Of a stretch of DNA of 64,000 nt, positions 16,356 to 26,166 are shown in pieces. The notes under the pieces are model-generated. The model saw nothing but the letters and a program-made list of their open reading frames with translations. It ran no database searches and was not told where the DNA came from. Positions within the stretch are counted from its first letter, which is position 1. Each line of letters opens with the position of its first letter. The DNA comes from an uncultured Balneola sp. (GTDB lineage Bacteria; Bacteroidota; Rhodothermia; Balneolales; Balneolaceae). Location of the stretch: positions 47,680-111,679 of the forward strand of contig CABZVB010000003.1 in the NCBI GenBank assembly GCA_902529115.1, in the 5' to 3' direction. The translations under genes and the position numbers were made by a program.

Positions 16356-17822
16356 ATGGCCAATAGAATTACTAAAAGAAGCGAAGATTATTCCCAATGG
16401 TATTTAGATATTGTGAAAGAAGCCCAACTTGCCGAACATTCACCCGTACGAGGCAGTATGGTTATACGTCCAACTGGCATGGCCTTATGGGAAAATATGA
16501 GGAATGCCTTAGATCAAATGTTCAAAGTTACAGGCCATGAAAACGCTTATTTCCCACTTTTTATACCAAAATCATTTCTTTCCAAGGAAGCCCAACACGT
16601 AGAAGGGTTTGCAAAAGAGTGCGCAGTAGTCACTCATAGCCGATTAAAAAGTGTAGACGGAGGCGTTGAAGTTGATTCTAGTTCACGATTAGAAGAAGAA
16701 TTAATTGTCCGTCCTACCTCCGAAACCATTATCTGGGATACCTACAGAAATTGGATTCAATCGTACCGAGACCTCCCAATCTTAGTGAATCAATGGGCCA
16801 ACGTGGTACGCTGGGAAATGCGAACTCGTCTCTTTTTGCGGACTATGGAATTTTTATGGCAGGAGGGACATACCGCACATGCTACAAAAGAAGAAGCCGT
16901 AAAAGAAACGTTACAAATACTGGAAATTTATCGCACATTTGCTGAAGAATTTATGGCTATGCCTGTTATAACTGGGATTAAAACAGCTTCAGAACGTTTC
17001 GCAGGCGCCGAGGACACCTACTGCATTGAAGCACTTATGCAAGATGGAAAAGCATTACAAGCTGGCACCTCGCATTTTTTAGGCCAAAATTTTGCAAAGG
17101 CATTTGATGTAACCTTTCAAGATAAAGATGGCGAGCATAAATTGGTTTGGGCCACTAGCTGGGGTGTCTCTACCCGATTAATTGGGGGTCTTATCATGAC
17201 ACATTCGGATGATAATGGTTTAGTCCTACCCCCAAGATTAGCTCCAAAGCAAATTGTCATTGTACCAATTTACCGATCTGATGAAGAACGAGAGAAAGTA
17301 CTGGGATACGGCCAATACCTGTTATCCGAACTTAAAGAGCATGGTATCCGAGCTCATATGGACACCCGTGATACCTACAAACCTGGTTTCAAATTTGCGG
17401 AACATGAAGCTCGTGGAATTCCATTACGTATTACCATTGGCCCTAGAGATGTACAAAACAATAAAGTAGAATGGGCGCGTAGAGACACATTAAGCAAAGA
17501 AATTACCGAACGAGAAGGTTTAGGTGCTCGTGCAGCTGAGCTATTGAACACTATCCAAGTTGATCTTTATGATAAAGCCTTGGCTAGACGGGAAGAGATG
17601 ACTAGCGAAGTAGAAACCTACAAAGAGTTTAAAGAGGTGCTTGAGCAAAAAGGCGGGTTTATTTATGCGCATTGGGATGGCACCCCGGAAACCGAAGAGC
17701 TCATAAAAAATGAGACCAAGGCCACCATTCGTTGCATACCCTTAACCGAAACTACACAAGGTACATGTATGGTTACCGGAAAAGCTTCTAATCAAAAAGT
17801 TCTTTTTGCTATAGCCTACTAA
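16356..17822 (+). CDS. proS: Prolyl-tRNA synthetase, short eukaryote/archaea-like type
   Basis: A 488-residue class II synthetase that charges tRNA-Pro. The catalytic core shows [20 protein letters not shown] cut across motif 2 and [17 protein letters not shown]. It lacks the large bacterial editing insertion and carries the C-terminal domain found in the archaeal/eukaryote-like form (ending [18 protein letters not shown]). Its length of about 490 residues fits that form, which is common in Bacteroidota relatives. It is transcribed away from tRNA-Met. Confidence 0.95.
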   Translation: MANRITKRSEDYSQWYLDIVKEAQLAEHSPVRGSMVIRPTGMALWENMRNALDQMFKVTGHENAYFPLFIPKSFLSKEAQHVEGFAKECAVVTHSRLKSVDGGVEVDSSSRLEEELIVRPTSETIIWDTYRNWIQSYRDLPILVNQWANVVRWEMRTRLFLRTMEFLWQEGHTAHATKEEAVKETLQILEIYRTFAEEFMAMPVITGIKTASERFAGAEDTYCIEALMQDGKALQAGTSHFLGQNFAKAFDVTFQDKDGEHKLVWATSWGVSTRLIGGLIMTHSDDNGLVLPPRLAPKQIVIVPIYRSDEEREKVLGYGQYLLSELKEHGIRAHMDTRDTYKPGFKFAEHEARGIPLRITIGPRDVQNNKVEWARRDTLSKEITEREGLGARAAELLNTIQVDLYDKALARREEMTSEVETYKEFKEVLEQKGGFIYAHWDGTPETEELIKNETKATIRCIPLTETTQGTCMVTGKASNQKVLFAIAY

Positions 17823-17865
17823 AAGCTTGTTCCTTTTTGACCTAAAACTCGTCTAACTTATAACA

Positions 17866-18213
17866 ATGAAAACATTATCAAGGCATCATTGGCACCGTCA
17901 GTTACACCTCTTTAGTTTATATGGATTGAAAGAATTGCGCGACTTAGAACAAGCTACCATTAAGAGTTTTGGGATTCTCGGTGAATCTCTAATGGAAATA
18001 GCCAGTACAAAAGCTGCTTATTGGATTCAAAAGCATGAATCTTTAAAATGCAAAGGGTATCATTTTAGCCGAAAGGGATAACAATGGGGCATTGCGTATA
18101 TGGTTGCCCGAAACATCATTAGTGGATATGGTTTTAGTGAAGGCCTGTCTACAAAATTGGGAGCAAACCCAAGAAAGTCTAACGATTAAAACTCATCTAC
18201 GCCCAGCTGATTG
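17866..18213 (+). pseudogene. Truncated, frameshifted NAD(P)HX epimerase (nnrE-like) remnant
   Basis: The frame opening MKTLSRHHWHRQL runs into LRDLEQATIKSFGILGESLM, the recognisable start of the YjeF N-terminal (NnrE) domain. It ends at a TAA after 71 codons. In other frames the next DNA still reads AERDNNGA, then AYMVARNIISGYGF, then VKACLQNWEQTQESLTIKTH, matching the nucleotide-binding loop and following strand of the same fold. At least two frameshifts separate the pieces. The rest of the epimerase and all of the usual dehydratase domain are gone. NnrE repairs hydrated NAD(P)H, so this function must be supplied elsewhere or lost. Confidence 0.75.
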
Positions 18214-18324
18214 AGTGAAAAAATTATTAAAAACAACGCAAATGCTTACTACTTAGCTTAAAAAATAAAATTAAATGATATTTACTTTACTTTAAAGAAT
18301 GAACGAGAAACTAACATTTATGGA

Positions 18325-18744
18325 ATGAAAATAGATTTTATCGTTTTGATCCTACGATTCAGGCTACTCATTGGGGGGTCTTACATACTAACTACCTTAC
18401 TTATCCTGTTCGGTACACTTATGCCCAACTCTGATTTACCGGAGTATCAGATTCTTAACTATGACAAAATAATGCATGTAGGTGCATTTATGGCTTGGAC
18501 TTTAGCCACTGGAATTACTTGGCGAGCATTTCAACCAAAGCGAGTATCTTTAGCTATACTCATAATAGCCCCTTTACTTTTTGGAATTGCTATTGAAATA
18601 CTACAAGGAATTCTCCCAACCGACCGAAGTCCTGAATGGATAGATATTATTTTTGATGCTTTAGGCACTTTTTTAGGAATTTTAATCTATCTACTACTTC
18701 TAAGTATTAAAGACCAAAGTGAACACATAAAAAGTGAACATTAG
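18325..18744 (+). CDS. VanZ-family membrane protein
   Basis: A 139-residue protein with four predicted membrane helices. It has the VanZ pattern: a polar LMPNSDLPEYQILNYDKIMH loop after the first helix, the HVGAFMAWTLATGI helix, and the EILQGILPTDRSPEWIDI block near the end. VanZ-like proteins are small inner-membrane proteins of unclear function (teicoplanin resistance in the founding member). It lies 65 bases upstream of the TonB gene on the same strand. Confidence 0.8.
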   Translation: MKIDFIVLILRFRLLIGGSYILTTLLILFGTLMPNSDLPEYQILNYDKIMHVGAFMAWTLATGITWRAFQPKRVSLAILIIAPLLFGIAIEILQGILPTDRSPEWIDIIFDALGTFLGILIYLLLLSIKDQSEHIKSEH

Positions 18745-18809
18745 TATTGCGAGGCTCGAAAAATTTTGGTTAATTAAGGGTTTGAAATAATTCAGAATAT
18801 GTATTCATC

Positions 18810-19469
18810 ATGATCACTGACAGAAAACAAGCAAAAGCTGACTTAAGACGTAGTTACAATGTGTATCTGCAACTGGGTCTGATTGTAGCTTTATTATCAT
18901 TTATTGGATTGGTACGTATTAATTTATACAGCGAACCGCCATCACCTCCTCCAGTAGAAGAACAGGAAGAAGTCGTAATGGAAGAGGTCATCCAAACAAA
19001 GCAAATTGAAACTCCGCCGCCGCCGCCAAGACCACCAGTACCTGTAGAAGTACCGAATGATGAAATTATTGAAGACGAAATCCTAGATTTAGATACTGAA
19101 CTCGATCTAGGAGACATGTTTGAGTTACCTCCGCCACCGCCACCTAGAGACGATGAACCAGAAGACGATTTCTTTGTGGTTGTAGAACAAATGCCACAGC
19201 TCCGTGGGGGCTTAGGTGCGCTGCAACGCAAGGTATCTTACCCTGAAATGGCGCGACGAGCAGGTATTGAAGGCCGAGTCACTGTACAGTTTATTGTAAA
19301 CGAACAAGGTAGAGTTGAAAACCCGCGTGTTATTCGTGGTATCGGTGGTGGTTGTGATGAAGAGGCATTAAAAGCTGTACAAAGCGCTCGATTCACACCA
19401 GGTATGCAGAGGGGTAGACCAGTTCGCGTTCAGTACAGTTTGCCCATCGTATTCCGGCTACAGAATTAA
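18810..19469 (+). CDS. TonB-type energy transducer
   Basis: A 219-residue protein with an N-terminal cytoplasmic lead, a single inner-membrane helix (about 17-36), a proline- and glutamate-rich periplasmic spacer (EETPPPPPRPP-like stretches), and a C-terminal TonB fold. The fold shows YPEMARRAGIEGRVTVQF, GGCDEEALKAVQSARFTPG and VRVQYSLPIVF. It passes proton-motive-force energy to outer-membrane receptors together with ExbB and ExbD, which are not in this window. The form with a short periplasmic linker and M56-like TonB_C end is common in Bacteroidota-type genomes. Confidence 0.9.
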   Translation: MITDRKQAKADLRRSYNVYLQLGLIVALLSFIGLVRINLYSEPPSPPPVEEQEEVVMEEVIQTKQIETPPPPPRPPVPVEVPNDEIIEDEILDLDTELDLGDMFELPPPPPPRDDEPEDDFFVVVEQMPQLRGGLGALQRKVSYPEMARRAGIEGRVTVQFIVNEQGRVENPRVIRGIGGGCDEEALKAVQSARFTPGMQRGRPVRVQYSLPIVFRLQN

Positions 19470-19590
19470 TTCACTGACTGATATAAATCAAAGTCTTATC
19501 AACAATAAATATACAAATTCATCAACTAGTAGGTTTTTATTTTAATAAATCAATACTACTTTAGAGCATTTAAAATGAGTTCAATTCTAT

Positions 19591-20175
19591 CTAGAGTCCG
19601 GTAATCTGTTCGGTAAATTGACTCAGTACATCTCGCAGGTTGTCGAATGCGACCCACTTTCGTGCTTTCGTTATTTCAACCCAGCGTACGTCTGTAATTC
19701 CCTCTTCCACCTGTGGTATAAATCGAGACTTCATTGAGTCTATTGGTTTAGTCTTTTTTTCCTTATTGATTTCGTTTGTTGCCCTATACTCTTTGGCATC
19801 GATCATTCCATACCAATAGGTTGTCTTGTGGTATTTTTTATTTTTTTGTTCATATTCATGATCGGTTGTACAAATAAAGTGCGTAATAATAGGGTCTTCG
19901 AGACCCACCTCTTCTTGCACTTCTCGGCGAGCGGCACAAGCAATTTGTTCATTTTTTTCAACCTTCCCTTTAGGAATATCCCATAAACCCTTACGATGTA
20001 TTAATAGTACTTCTAGAGATTGTTTTGTAGAACAATAAGGATTAGACACTGGTGCATCTATAGAAGGCGAAATAATGGCATGGTTAGCATAGCAGCTGGT
20101 ACTAAAAGAATCAATCTCAAAACTGTTATAACGGAATACTACGCCACCTGCAGCATTAATCTTTTTTTGCTTCAA
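19591..20175 (-). CDS. NUDIX hydrolase
   Basis: A 194-residue enzyme with the NUDIX box GKVEKNEQIACAARREVQEE followed by VGLEDP, which binds the metal and hydrolyses nucleoside diphosphate derivatives. The leader INAAGGVVFRYN is the usual first strand. A frame with an ATG at 20253 exists, but it would overlap the DUF1844 gene by 98 bases and add an odd basic lead (MRMKLRKRILSRGNR). I therefore prefer a TTG at 20175-20173 with a GGGAG about 12 bases upstream and a 20-base overlap. The substrate is unknown; the VEEGITDVRWVE block resembles diadenosine or phosphohistidine type NUDIX proteins. Confidence 0.8.
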   Translation of the reverse strand: MKQKKINAAGGVVFRYNSFEIDSFSTSCYANHAIISPSIDAPVSNPYCSTKQSLEVLLIHRKGLWDIPKGKVEKNEQIACAARREVQEEVGLEDPIITHFICTTDHEYEQKNKKYHKTTYWYGMIDAKEYRATNEINKEKKTKPIDSMKSRFIPQVEEGITDVRWVEITKARKWVAFDNLRDVLSQFTEQITGL

Positions 20176-20512
20176 ACGATTCCGTTTCTCCCTGTACTTT
20201 TTCCATACTCGGTTTCCCCGAGATAGAATCCTCTTTCTTAACTTCATCCGCATAATTTAGTCGGAGATTGATCAAACTTTGATCTAAATAGGATTTCAAT
20301 TCAGCGGGCAGATTTCCCTTAGTATATTCAGCTAACACATTAAGGGTGTCAATTGCATACTTAGCAGACCCTAAATCCCTGTCAATTTGGTCAGTGGCAG
20401 GATTTTTAATTTTTCCTAAACCCATCATTCCAATTTGCTGATGCTGTTGAACTAGCATCATGAAGAGGAGTTGTTTCTGCTGATCTTCATTTAAATTCCT
20501 TGATTCGTCCAT
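20156..20512 (-). CDS. DUF1844 family protein
   Basis: A 118-residue soluble protein with the DUF1844 helical core: QKQLLFMMLVQQHQQIGMM, the loop LGKIKNPATDQIDRDL, and SAKYAIDTLNVLAEYTKGNL. A charged, glutamate- and lysine-rich tail follows. The family is widespread in Bacteroidota-like bacteria and has no established function. Its 3' end overlaps the start of the NUDIX gene, so the two are probably co-transcribed. Confidence 0.85.
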   Translation of the reverse strand: MDESRNLNEDQQKQLLFMMLVQQHQQIGMMGLGKIKNPATDQIDRDLGSAKYAIDTLNVLAEYTKGNLPAELKSYLDQSLINLRLNYADEVKKEDSISGKPSMEKVQGETESFEAKKD

Positions 20513-20877
20513 AGGTCTTTAGCAAAAAATTAATAATTATTGATATATGTGAAAATAAGTATTTAAGCAGTTAAAAAAACGAGCTTTATCTAATTCAAAT
20601 TATCCCTGCCTTTCTTATCAAATTAGATTCAATATAAGCTAGAACTTCCCTATTTTTAAGGGTTTGATGAACTAGAAAGCTACCAAAAAAAAGAAGAAAC
20701 AAGTAAACAGTTTTTTTGGACAAGTTTAATCGCAAATATATGGTAAAGAATTTTATCAGTTTAAATAAATCTATTAATCTTAAGATCATTTCAACTTATT
20801 CATTTGATTCTCTCTAAAACATTTCAATCTTTTAAAAATCATTACTTAAATCCTATCATCACTCAACCATCCACATT
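20513..20877. other. Divergent AT-rich spacer between DUF1844 and serC
   Basis: About 365 bases. The only frame of note is a minus-strand one of 64 codons (20595-20789) with hydrophobic, leucine- and phenylalanine-rich content. It could be a chance product of AT-rich DNA, and I do not call it a gene. Promoters for both flanking genes must lie here, but none stands out. Confidence 0.4.
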
Positions 20878-21957
20878 ATGAATCGCATACATAATTTTAG
20901 TGCAGGACCTGCCATATTACCCTTAGAAGTACTTCAAAAAGCACAAAGTGATCTAGTAGACTATGAGGGCACCGGAACATCCATAATGGAGAAAAGTCAT
21001 CGTGGTGTTGACTATACCCAAGTTCATGAAGAATCAATTTCCTTACTTAATTCTATCTTAGATTTGGGTGATGATTTCGAAATACTTTTTTTACAAGGTG
21101 GGGCAAGTACTCAGTTCTTAATGGCGCCTATGAATCTACTATTTTCAGGACAAACGGCAGACTATATAAATACTGGTGCTTGGTCTACTAAAGCCATAAA
21201 AGAAGCCAAAGCCTTTGGAGAAATAAATGAGGCATATAGTGGGAAAGATCGAAATTTTACGCATATTCCCACACAAGAAGAGTTAAAGCTAAATGAGCAA
21301 GCAAAATATGTACATTTCACTTCTAATAACACAATTTTTGGAACACAATTCGCAACTGAACCGGAGACTAACGGGGTACCACTAGTATGCGATGCCTCTT
21401 CAGATTTTTTATCTAAACCTATTGATATCACCCGTTACGGTATCATATATGCAGGGGCTCAAAAAAATTTAGGCCCTGCTGGGGTTACTGTTGTTATTGT
21501 TCGTAAAGATATATTAGATAGTATAAACAAATTCGACATTCCCACCATAATGGATTATCGTACGCATGCTGAAAAGCTATTTAATACGCCGCCGGTATTT
21601 CCTGTATATATGGTAAAGCTTGTATTAGAATGGCTACAAAAGAAAGGTGGCATATCCTTTTTTGAGCAATTTAATGCAAAAAAAGCAAAGCTACTCTACA
21701 CGGCTATAGATCAAGACGAATTTTATACTGGCACAGCAGATCATTCGTCCCGATCTTTGATGAATGTTACCTTCCGCTTATTATCTGAAAAATTGGAAAA
21801 AAAGTTCCTCAAAGAAGCTAGCTCTGCTCGCCTAGATGCGCTGAAAGGACATCGAAGTGTAGGCGGCATTCGCGCGAGTATTTATAACGCTTGTCCTATG
21901 GAAAGTGTTCAGGCTTTGGTGTCTTTTATGGCTGATTTTAAAGCGCGAAATGGCTAG
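20878..21957 (+). CDS. serC: Phosphoserine aminotransferase
   Basis: A 359-residue class V PLP aminotransferase that converts 3-phosphohydroxypyruvate to phosphoserine (and acts in pyridoxal phosphate synthesis). The opening HNFSAGPAILPLEVL, the GGASTQFLMAPMN block, the PLP-binding Lys196 in YAGAQKNLGPAG and the C-terminal GHRSVGGIRASIYNA are all typical of SerC. The length is standard. No serA or serB neighbour is present. A 2-hydroxyacid dehydrogenase at 52144 belongs to the related dehydrogenase superfamily. Confidence 0.95.
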   Translation: MNRIHNFSAGPAILPLEVLQKAQSDLVDYEGTGTSIMEKSHRGVDYTQVHEESISLLNSILDLGDDFEILFLQGGASTQFLMAPMNLLFSGQTADYINTGAWSTKAIKEAKAFGEINEAYSGKDRNFTHIPTQEELKLNEQAKYVHFTSNNTIFGTQFATEPETNGVPLVCDASSDFLSKPIDITRYGIIYAGAQKNLGPAGVTVVIVRKDILDSINKFDIPTIMDYRTHAEKLFNTPPVFPVYMVKLVLEWLQKKGGISFFEQFNAKKAKLLYTAIDQDEFYTGTADHSSRSLMNVTFRLLSEKLEKKFLKEASSARLDALKGHRSVGGIRASIYNACPMESVQALVSFMADFKARNG

Positions 21958-21981
21958 ATTTAAAATACTTATTACATTTAG

Positions 21982-22563
21982 TTAGAACCAAATAGTCTTT
22001 ATATGATCAAAAGTGTTAGGGACGAATAATAACATATAAAGTACCCCCCAAATAGCACCTGCTACATGAGCTTCATGGTTTATTCTACCCTCACGTTTTC
22101 CAGCCCAGGTGCTATATACTACAAATAATCCTCCAAAAATAAATGCGGGTATACCTATTGGAATGAACATGAGTTGTAATGGTGTGAATGGAAACAAAAC
22201 TATGAAGGCAAATAATACACTTTCAACAGCACCAGATGCTCCAATGGTAGCGTAATTAGGATTTTCCTTATGCTTTATGAGAGAAGGTATTGAGGAAGCG
22301 ACAAGCCCGCTCATATAAAGAATAAAAAAGTGCTCAGACCCAATACTTCGCTCCAATACAGGCCCAAAAAATAATAAGGTGATCATGTTAAAAAGGAGGT
22401 GAGACCAACCACCATGTAAAAAACCTGAGCTCACTAATTCATACCATGCTCCCTTTCGGACTGTCCTATAAGGCATATGCATACCTTTCTCCATAATGAC
22501 TGGATATTTTTGTGACCACAGAAAAACACCTATATTTATTGCAATGAGTATATAACTAAGCAC
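21982..22563 (-). CDS. Rhomboid-family intramembrane serine protease
   Basis: A 193-residue protein with about six membrane helices. The catalytic pair is visible: Ser110 in TIGASGAVESVLF and His166 in NHEAHVAGAIWG. The conserved WSHLLFNMITLLFFGP helix is also present. Rhomboids cleave membrane proteins within the bilayer. The start is GTG (22563-22561), since no ATG lies nearby in frame. It converges with serC 24 bases away. Confidence 0.9.
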   Translation of the reverse strand: MLSYILIAINIGVFLWSQKYPVIMEKGMHMPYRTVRKGAWYELVSSGFLHGGWSHLLFNMITLLFFGPVLERSIGSEHFFILYMSGLVASSIPSLIKHKENPNYATIGASGAVESVLFAFIVLFPFTPLQLMFIPIGIPAFIFGGLFVVYSTWAGKREGRINHEAHVAGAIWGVLYMLLFVPNTFDHIKTIWF

Positions 22564-22724
22564 TATTCATCTATTTTTATGGTTAATACGTTTGCTATAA
22601 TTAACAAATTACTGCAATATATGAGCTTAAAATTGAAGGTATTGCAGATTTTAGTAAAACAGTGGTACATTCCTACTCGATACTGGATAACTGCATTGTC
22701 GAATCAGTTCAAAATTAGACTAAT

Positions 22725-22769
22725 GCTGTCTTGCAGCGTTGATCGTGGATTCAAATCCCGTCTTCAACT
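22725..22769 (+). other. Eroded 3' half of a tRNA-Leu-like gene
   Basis: The segment has a four-pair variable-arm hairpin GCTG-TCTTG-CAGC (22725-22737). A T-arm-like element follows, GTGGA-TTCAAAT-CCCGT (22745-22761), then CTTCAAC plus T, as in an acceptor 3' strand. The T-stem closing pair is broken (A-C) and the matching 5' half is not found within a normal tRNA distance. A long variable arm points to a Leu-type ancestor. It is best read as a relic. Confidence 0.3.
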
Positions 22770-22817
22770 TTCATGCTATCTATCTTTTTAACTCAACGAT
22801 TTCCACATTTAGTGACT

Positions 22818-23687
22818 ATGCCCATTTCGTCCTTCTTTAGTAGATACACTCCATTTATCGGTACCGTTCTTTTAATCCTTACACTCACTGATTGTGGTGT
22901 TGTCAGAAAAGGTACTCAAATTACAGAAACCCAATCAAGAGCTTTCCCAAATAGAGCATCATCATCCCAATCTGAAAAAAATAATATTGGTGCATCTGTT
23001 TTTAAAGTAGAAGAAGAGGCAACGGGGAAACAGCAAACATCTCCCACGATTAAAGAATCAATCCAAACGAATAATTCAACAATTAGCGAAACAAATGATT
23101 ATAAAAACGAACAAGTAATCACCCAAAATCTACCCATTGGGGTAGCCTTCATCCAAACAGGTATTGCAAGTTGGTATGGGCCTGATTTCCAAGGGCGCAA
23201 TACAGCAAATGGAGAGGTATATAATATGAATGAGATGACGGCAGCACACAAAACTCTCCCGTTTAATACACATGTGATTGTTGAAAATCAGGCCAATGGA
23301 AAACGAATAAAGTTGCGCATAAACGATCGAGGACCTTATGCTAAAGACAGAGTAATTGATTTATCGAGAGCAGGAGCAGAGGCTATCGATATGATAGGTC
23401 CTGGTACAGCACCAGTTAAAATATTTGTACTTGATGATGGAACGGGTAACGTGTATCCAACTAAACCTCGCTATACAGTTCAATTAGGGTCATACGACTA
23501 TAGGGATGCTGCAGAACAAAAGTCATCTAGAATACGTAGCAGCTATGTTGCTGAAGTCCAAGTCAGCGGAGTGACTTATTATCGAGTATACTTTGGTGAT
23601 TTCGAAAATCCAGTGATTGCAATTGAAGCTATGAATCGTCTTAAAGGACTTGGTCACGAAGGATTTATTAAGCAAATTAATAAGTAA
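22818..23687 (+). CDS. rlpA: RlpA-like lipoprotein with SPOR domain
   Basis: A 289-residue envelope protein. I chose the ATG at 22818 over one at 22773 because it gives a compact signal peptide ending in a lipobox (LTLTDC), so the protein is probably lipidated at that cysteine. After a polar linker of about 95 residues comes the double-psi barrel of RlpA (GIASWYGPDFQGRNTANG, MTAAHKTLPFNTHV, RINDRGPYAKDRVIDLS). The C-terminus holds an SPOR domain (RYTVQLGSYDYRDAAEQKSS). RlpA proteins are septal lytic transglycosylases that cut denuded peptidoglycan, and SPOR binds the same glycan. Confidence 0.9.
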   Translation: MPISSFFSRYTPFIGTVLLILTLTDCGVVRKGTQITETQSRAFPNRASSSQSEKNNIGASVFKVEEEATGKQQTSPTIKESIQTNNSTISETNDYKNEQVITQNLPIGVAFIQTGIASWYGPDFQGRNTANGEVYNMNEMTAAHKTLPFNTHVIVENQANGKRIKLRINDRGPYAKDRVIDLSRAGAEAIDMIGPGTAPVKIFVLDDGTGNVYPTKPRYTVQLGSYDYRDAAEQKSSRIRSSYVAEVQVSGVTYYRVYFGDFENPVIAIEAMNRLKGLGHEGFIKQINK

Positions 23688-23749
23688 TTTTTGTGGGATT
23701 GATTTCCTAAGACTTTAAGTTACTTAGTTATCATCAGAAATATGTTACA

Positions 23750-25228
23750 ATGAAAAAGAATATAATTGTCATCGGAAGCGGTTTTGGCGGATTAGGCGCT
23801 GCATCACGTTTGTTATCAGCTGGCCATGACGTAAATATCATAGAGAAGAGAGACAAACTAGGAGGAAGAGCCTATGTTTATGAACAAAATGGCTTCAAGT
23901 TTGACGGCGGACCTACCGTTATAACTGCGCCATTTTTATTTGACGACATTTGGACAGCAGCGGGGAAAAAAAGAGAAGACTATGTTAAATTTGTTCCCTG
24001 TAACCCATTCTACCGAATTTTCGATCATACTGGTAAAAGTTTTGATTATAACAATGATCATGAATTCACTCTAAAAGAAATTGACAAATGGAGTCCCGAA
24101 GACAAGCAAGGATACGAGGACTTCTTAGCGACCACAAAACCTATTTTTGATAAAGGATTCACTGAATTAGCGGACAAGCCATTTTTAAAGGTGAGTGATA
24201 TGTTAAAAGTAGCGCCAGACCTTATCCGCCTACAATCGCATAAAAATGTATACAAATATGTTTCCCAATTCATCAAAAACGATTTTTTAAGACAATGCTT
24301 TTCCTTTCACCCTCTACTAGTGGGCGGTAATCCCTTTGACACCACTTCTATTTATGCTATGATTCACTATCTCGAACGGGAGTGGGGGGTTCATTATGCG
24401 TTGGGTGGTACTGGAGCTATAGTGAATGCATTTGAACAACTGATCACCGAACAAGGGGGTAAAATCCACTTAGAGACCGAAGTCGATGAAATTCTGATTA
24501 CAAACGGTAAAGCAACAGGTGTGCAACTTGGGAATGGAGAGATAATGGAAGCCGACGCAATAGTGTCTAATGCCGATGTAGCTTTCACATATAAGAATAT
24601 GATAAAGCCCACACATCGTAAAAAATATACCGATCGAAAAATTGCACGTACCAAATATAGCATGTCCCTTTTTGTCATCTACTTTGGTACCGATAGGCAA
24701 TATCGCGATCAAGGGTTAGCTCACCATAATATTATACTAGGCCCTCGTTATAAAGCATTATTAGACGATATTTTTGGTAATAAAATAGTAGCTGAAGATT
24801 TTTCACTTTATCTACATATGCCAACTCTGACCGATTCAAGCATTGCCCCTGAGGGTCATGAAGGGTTTTATGTACTCTCACCCGTACCACACTTAGACAG
24901 CAATACAGACTGGGAAACTTTTGCGCCTACGTACAAAAAAGCAATTATGGATTTTTTGGAAGAAAACTACTTGCCTGATTTATCCAAGCATTTGGTAGCG
25001 GAGCATTACATTGACCCACTCCACTTCCAAGATGTTCTCAACAGTTATAAGGGTTCTGCTTTCTCAGTACAACCCATACTAACGCAATCGGCATGGTTCC
25101 GTCCCCATAATAAATCTGAGGATGTGGATGAACTCTATTTTGTGGGAGCGGGCACGCATCCAGGAGCGGGTCTCCCTGGTGTATTATCGTCAAGCATTAT
25201 TGCTCAAAATCTAATTGGGGCAGCTTAA
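23750..25228 (+). CDS. CrtI/CrtN-type carotenoid desaturase (phytoene desaturase family)
   Basis: A 492-residue FAD-dependent enzyme. The N-terminal dinucleotide fold is [20 protein letters not shown] followed by an [14 protein letters not shown] motif and [11 protein letters not shown]. The C-terminal substrate and FAD block reads [20 protein letters not shown]. Such enzymes introduce double bonds into phytoene or related C30/C40 backbones, giving coloured carotenoids. No crtB, crtE or crtY gene lies beside it, which is unusual since crtI is normally clustered with crtB. Its precise substrate is therefore open. It converges with the transaldolase gene. Confidence 0.88.
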   Translation: MKKNIIVIGSGFGGLGAASRLLSAGHDVNIIEKRDKLGGRAYVYEQNGFKFDGGPTVITAPFLFDDIWTAAGKKREDYVKFVPCNPFYRIFDHTGKSFDYNNDHEFTLKEIDKWSPEDKQGYEDFLATTKPIFDKGFTELADKPFLKVSDMLKVAPDLIRLQSHKNVYKYVSQFIKNDFLRQCFSFHPLLVGGNPFDTTSIYAMIHYLEREWGVHYALGGTGAIVNAFEQLITEQGGKIHLETEVDEILITNGKATGVQLGNGEIMEADAIVSNADVAFTYKNMIKPTHRKKYTDRKIARTKYSMSLFVIYFGTDRQYRDQGLAHHNIILGPRYKALLDDIFGNKIVAEDFSLYLHMPTLTDSSIAPEGHEGFYVLSPVPHLDSNTDWETFAPTYKKAIMDFLEENYLPDLSKHLVAEHYIDPLHFQDVLNSYKGSAFSVQPILTQSAWFRPHNKSEDVDELYFVGAGTHPGAGLPGVLSSSIIAQNLIGAA

Positions 25229-25252
25229 CTGGATATTTACCAGTAAAACACG

Positions 25253-25912
25253 TTAGCTATTTAGACTCTTTTGGAGATTATGCCAATCTTTTAAAAATCG
25301 TTCTAGCCCAGAGTCTGTTAATGGGTGTTTTAGCAGTCCAGTGATTACATTCAAAGGCATAGTAGCAACATCGGCTCCAGCCTTTGCGCAATCCAATACA
25401 TGCATTGGATGACGAATACTCGCGGCAAGTACCTCTGTTGGATACCCATAATTCAAATAAATCTGTACAATATCTTCGATTAGTGTCATCCCATTAGTGC
25501 TTATATCATCGAGCCTACCCAAAAATGGTGATATATACGTTGCCCCAGCTTTAGCAGCAATGAGCGCTTGTGTTGCAGAAAAACAAAGGGTACAATTGGT
25601 TTTGATACCTTCCTCACTAAAGGTTTTAATTGCTTTAATTCCATCTTTAATCAATGGAATTTTAACAACAACATTGTCGGCTATTTCAGCTATCGCTCGA
25701 CCTTCCTCTACCATTTCAGCATAGGTGGTAGAGACTACTTCTGCAGAGACATCTCCCTCAACAATGTCACAAATTTTCTTAATGTGACCTTCGAAATCTC
25801 TCACACCAATTTTTGCACACAAACTTGGATTCGTTGTCACACCATCTAGCACCCCTAAATCATATGCTTCTTGTATTTCTTCTAAATTTGCAGTGTCAAT
25901 AAAAAATTTCAT
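25253..25912 (-). CDS. tal: Small transaldolase (TalC/FSA-type)
   Basis: A 219-residue TIM-barrel enzyme, about two-thirds the size of classical transaldolase. The Schiff-base lysine lies in [12 protein letters not shown]. Other family blocks are [43 protein letters not shown] and [11 protein letters not shown]. It transfers dihydroxyacetone units in the pentose phosphate pathway. Members of this clade act as transaldolase or fructose-6-phosphate aldolase and sequence alone does not decide between them. Confidence 0.92.
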   Translation of the reverse strand: MKFFIDTANLEEIQEAYDLGVLDGVTTNPSLCAKIGVRDFEGHIKKICDIVEGDVSAEVVSTTYAEMVEEGRAIAEIADNVVVKIPLIKDGIKAIKTFSEEGIKTNCTLCFSATQALIAAKAGATYISPFLGRLDDISTNGMTLIEDIVQIYLNYGYPTEVLAASIRHPMHVLDCAKAGADVATMPLNVITGLLKHPLTDSGLERFLKDWHNLQKSLNS

Positions 25913-26166
25913 CGGTTTGAGTTGGATTATGGATTAGTGTGTAGTAGTATCAGCTAAACGAACGGGATAATAGCACTTCAATCACCTGTTTTTATAATAG
26001 GAAAACTTTTTACTCAAATCTATCTTACTCAATATTTTACATTACTTTTTTTAACAAGTTAATTGTAGGATAAAATGAACGTAATGGCGTTCTTTGTCCG
26101 TTACTCAATTAAAAGTGCCTCTTTTCCACAAAGTAGGCTTTACATCTACTTAATACCTTGATTATT

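Noticed and set aside
20595..20789. Minus-strand frame of 64 codons with a hydrophobic stretch
   Set aside because: Phenylalanine-, leucine- and lysine-rich content is expected from AT-rich spacer DNA. No ribosome site, no recognisable family and no overlap with a neighbour support it.
25228..25244. Small hairpin ACTGG-CCAGT between the CrtI-type and transaldolase genes
   Set aside because: Only five pairs and no T-run on either strand, so it is too weak to call a terminator.
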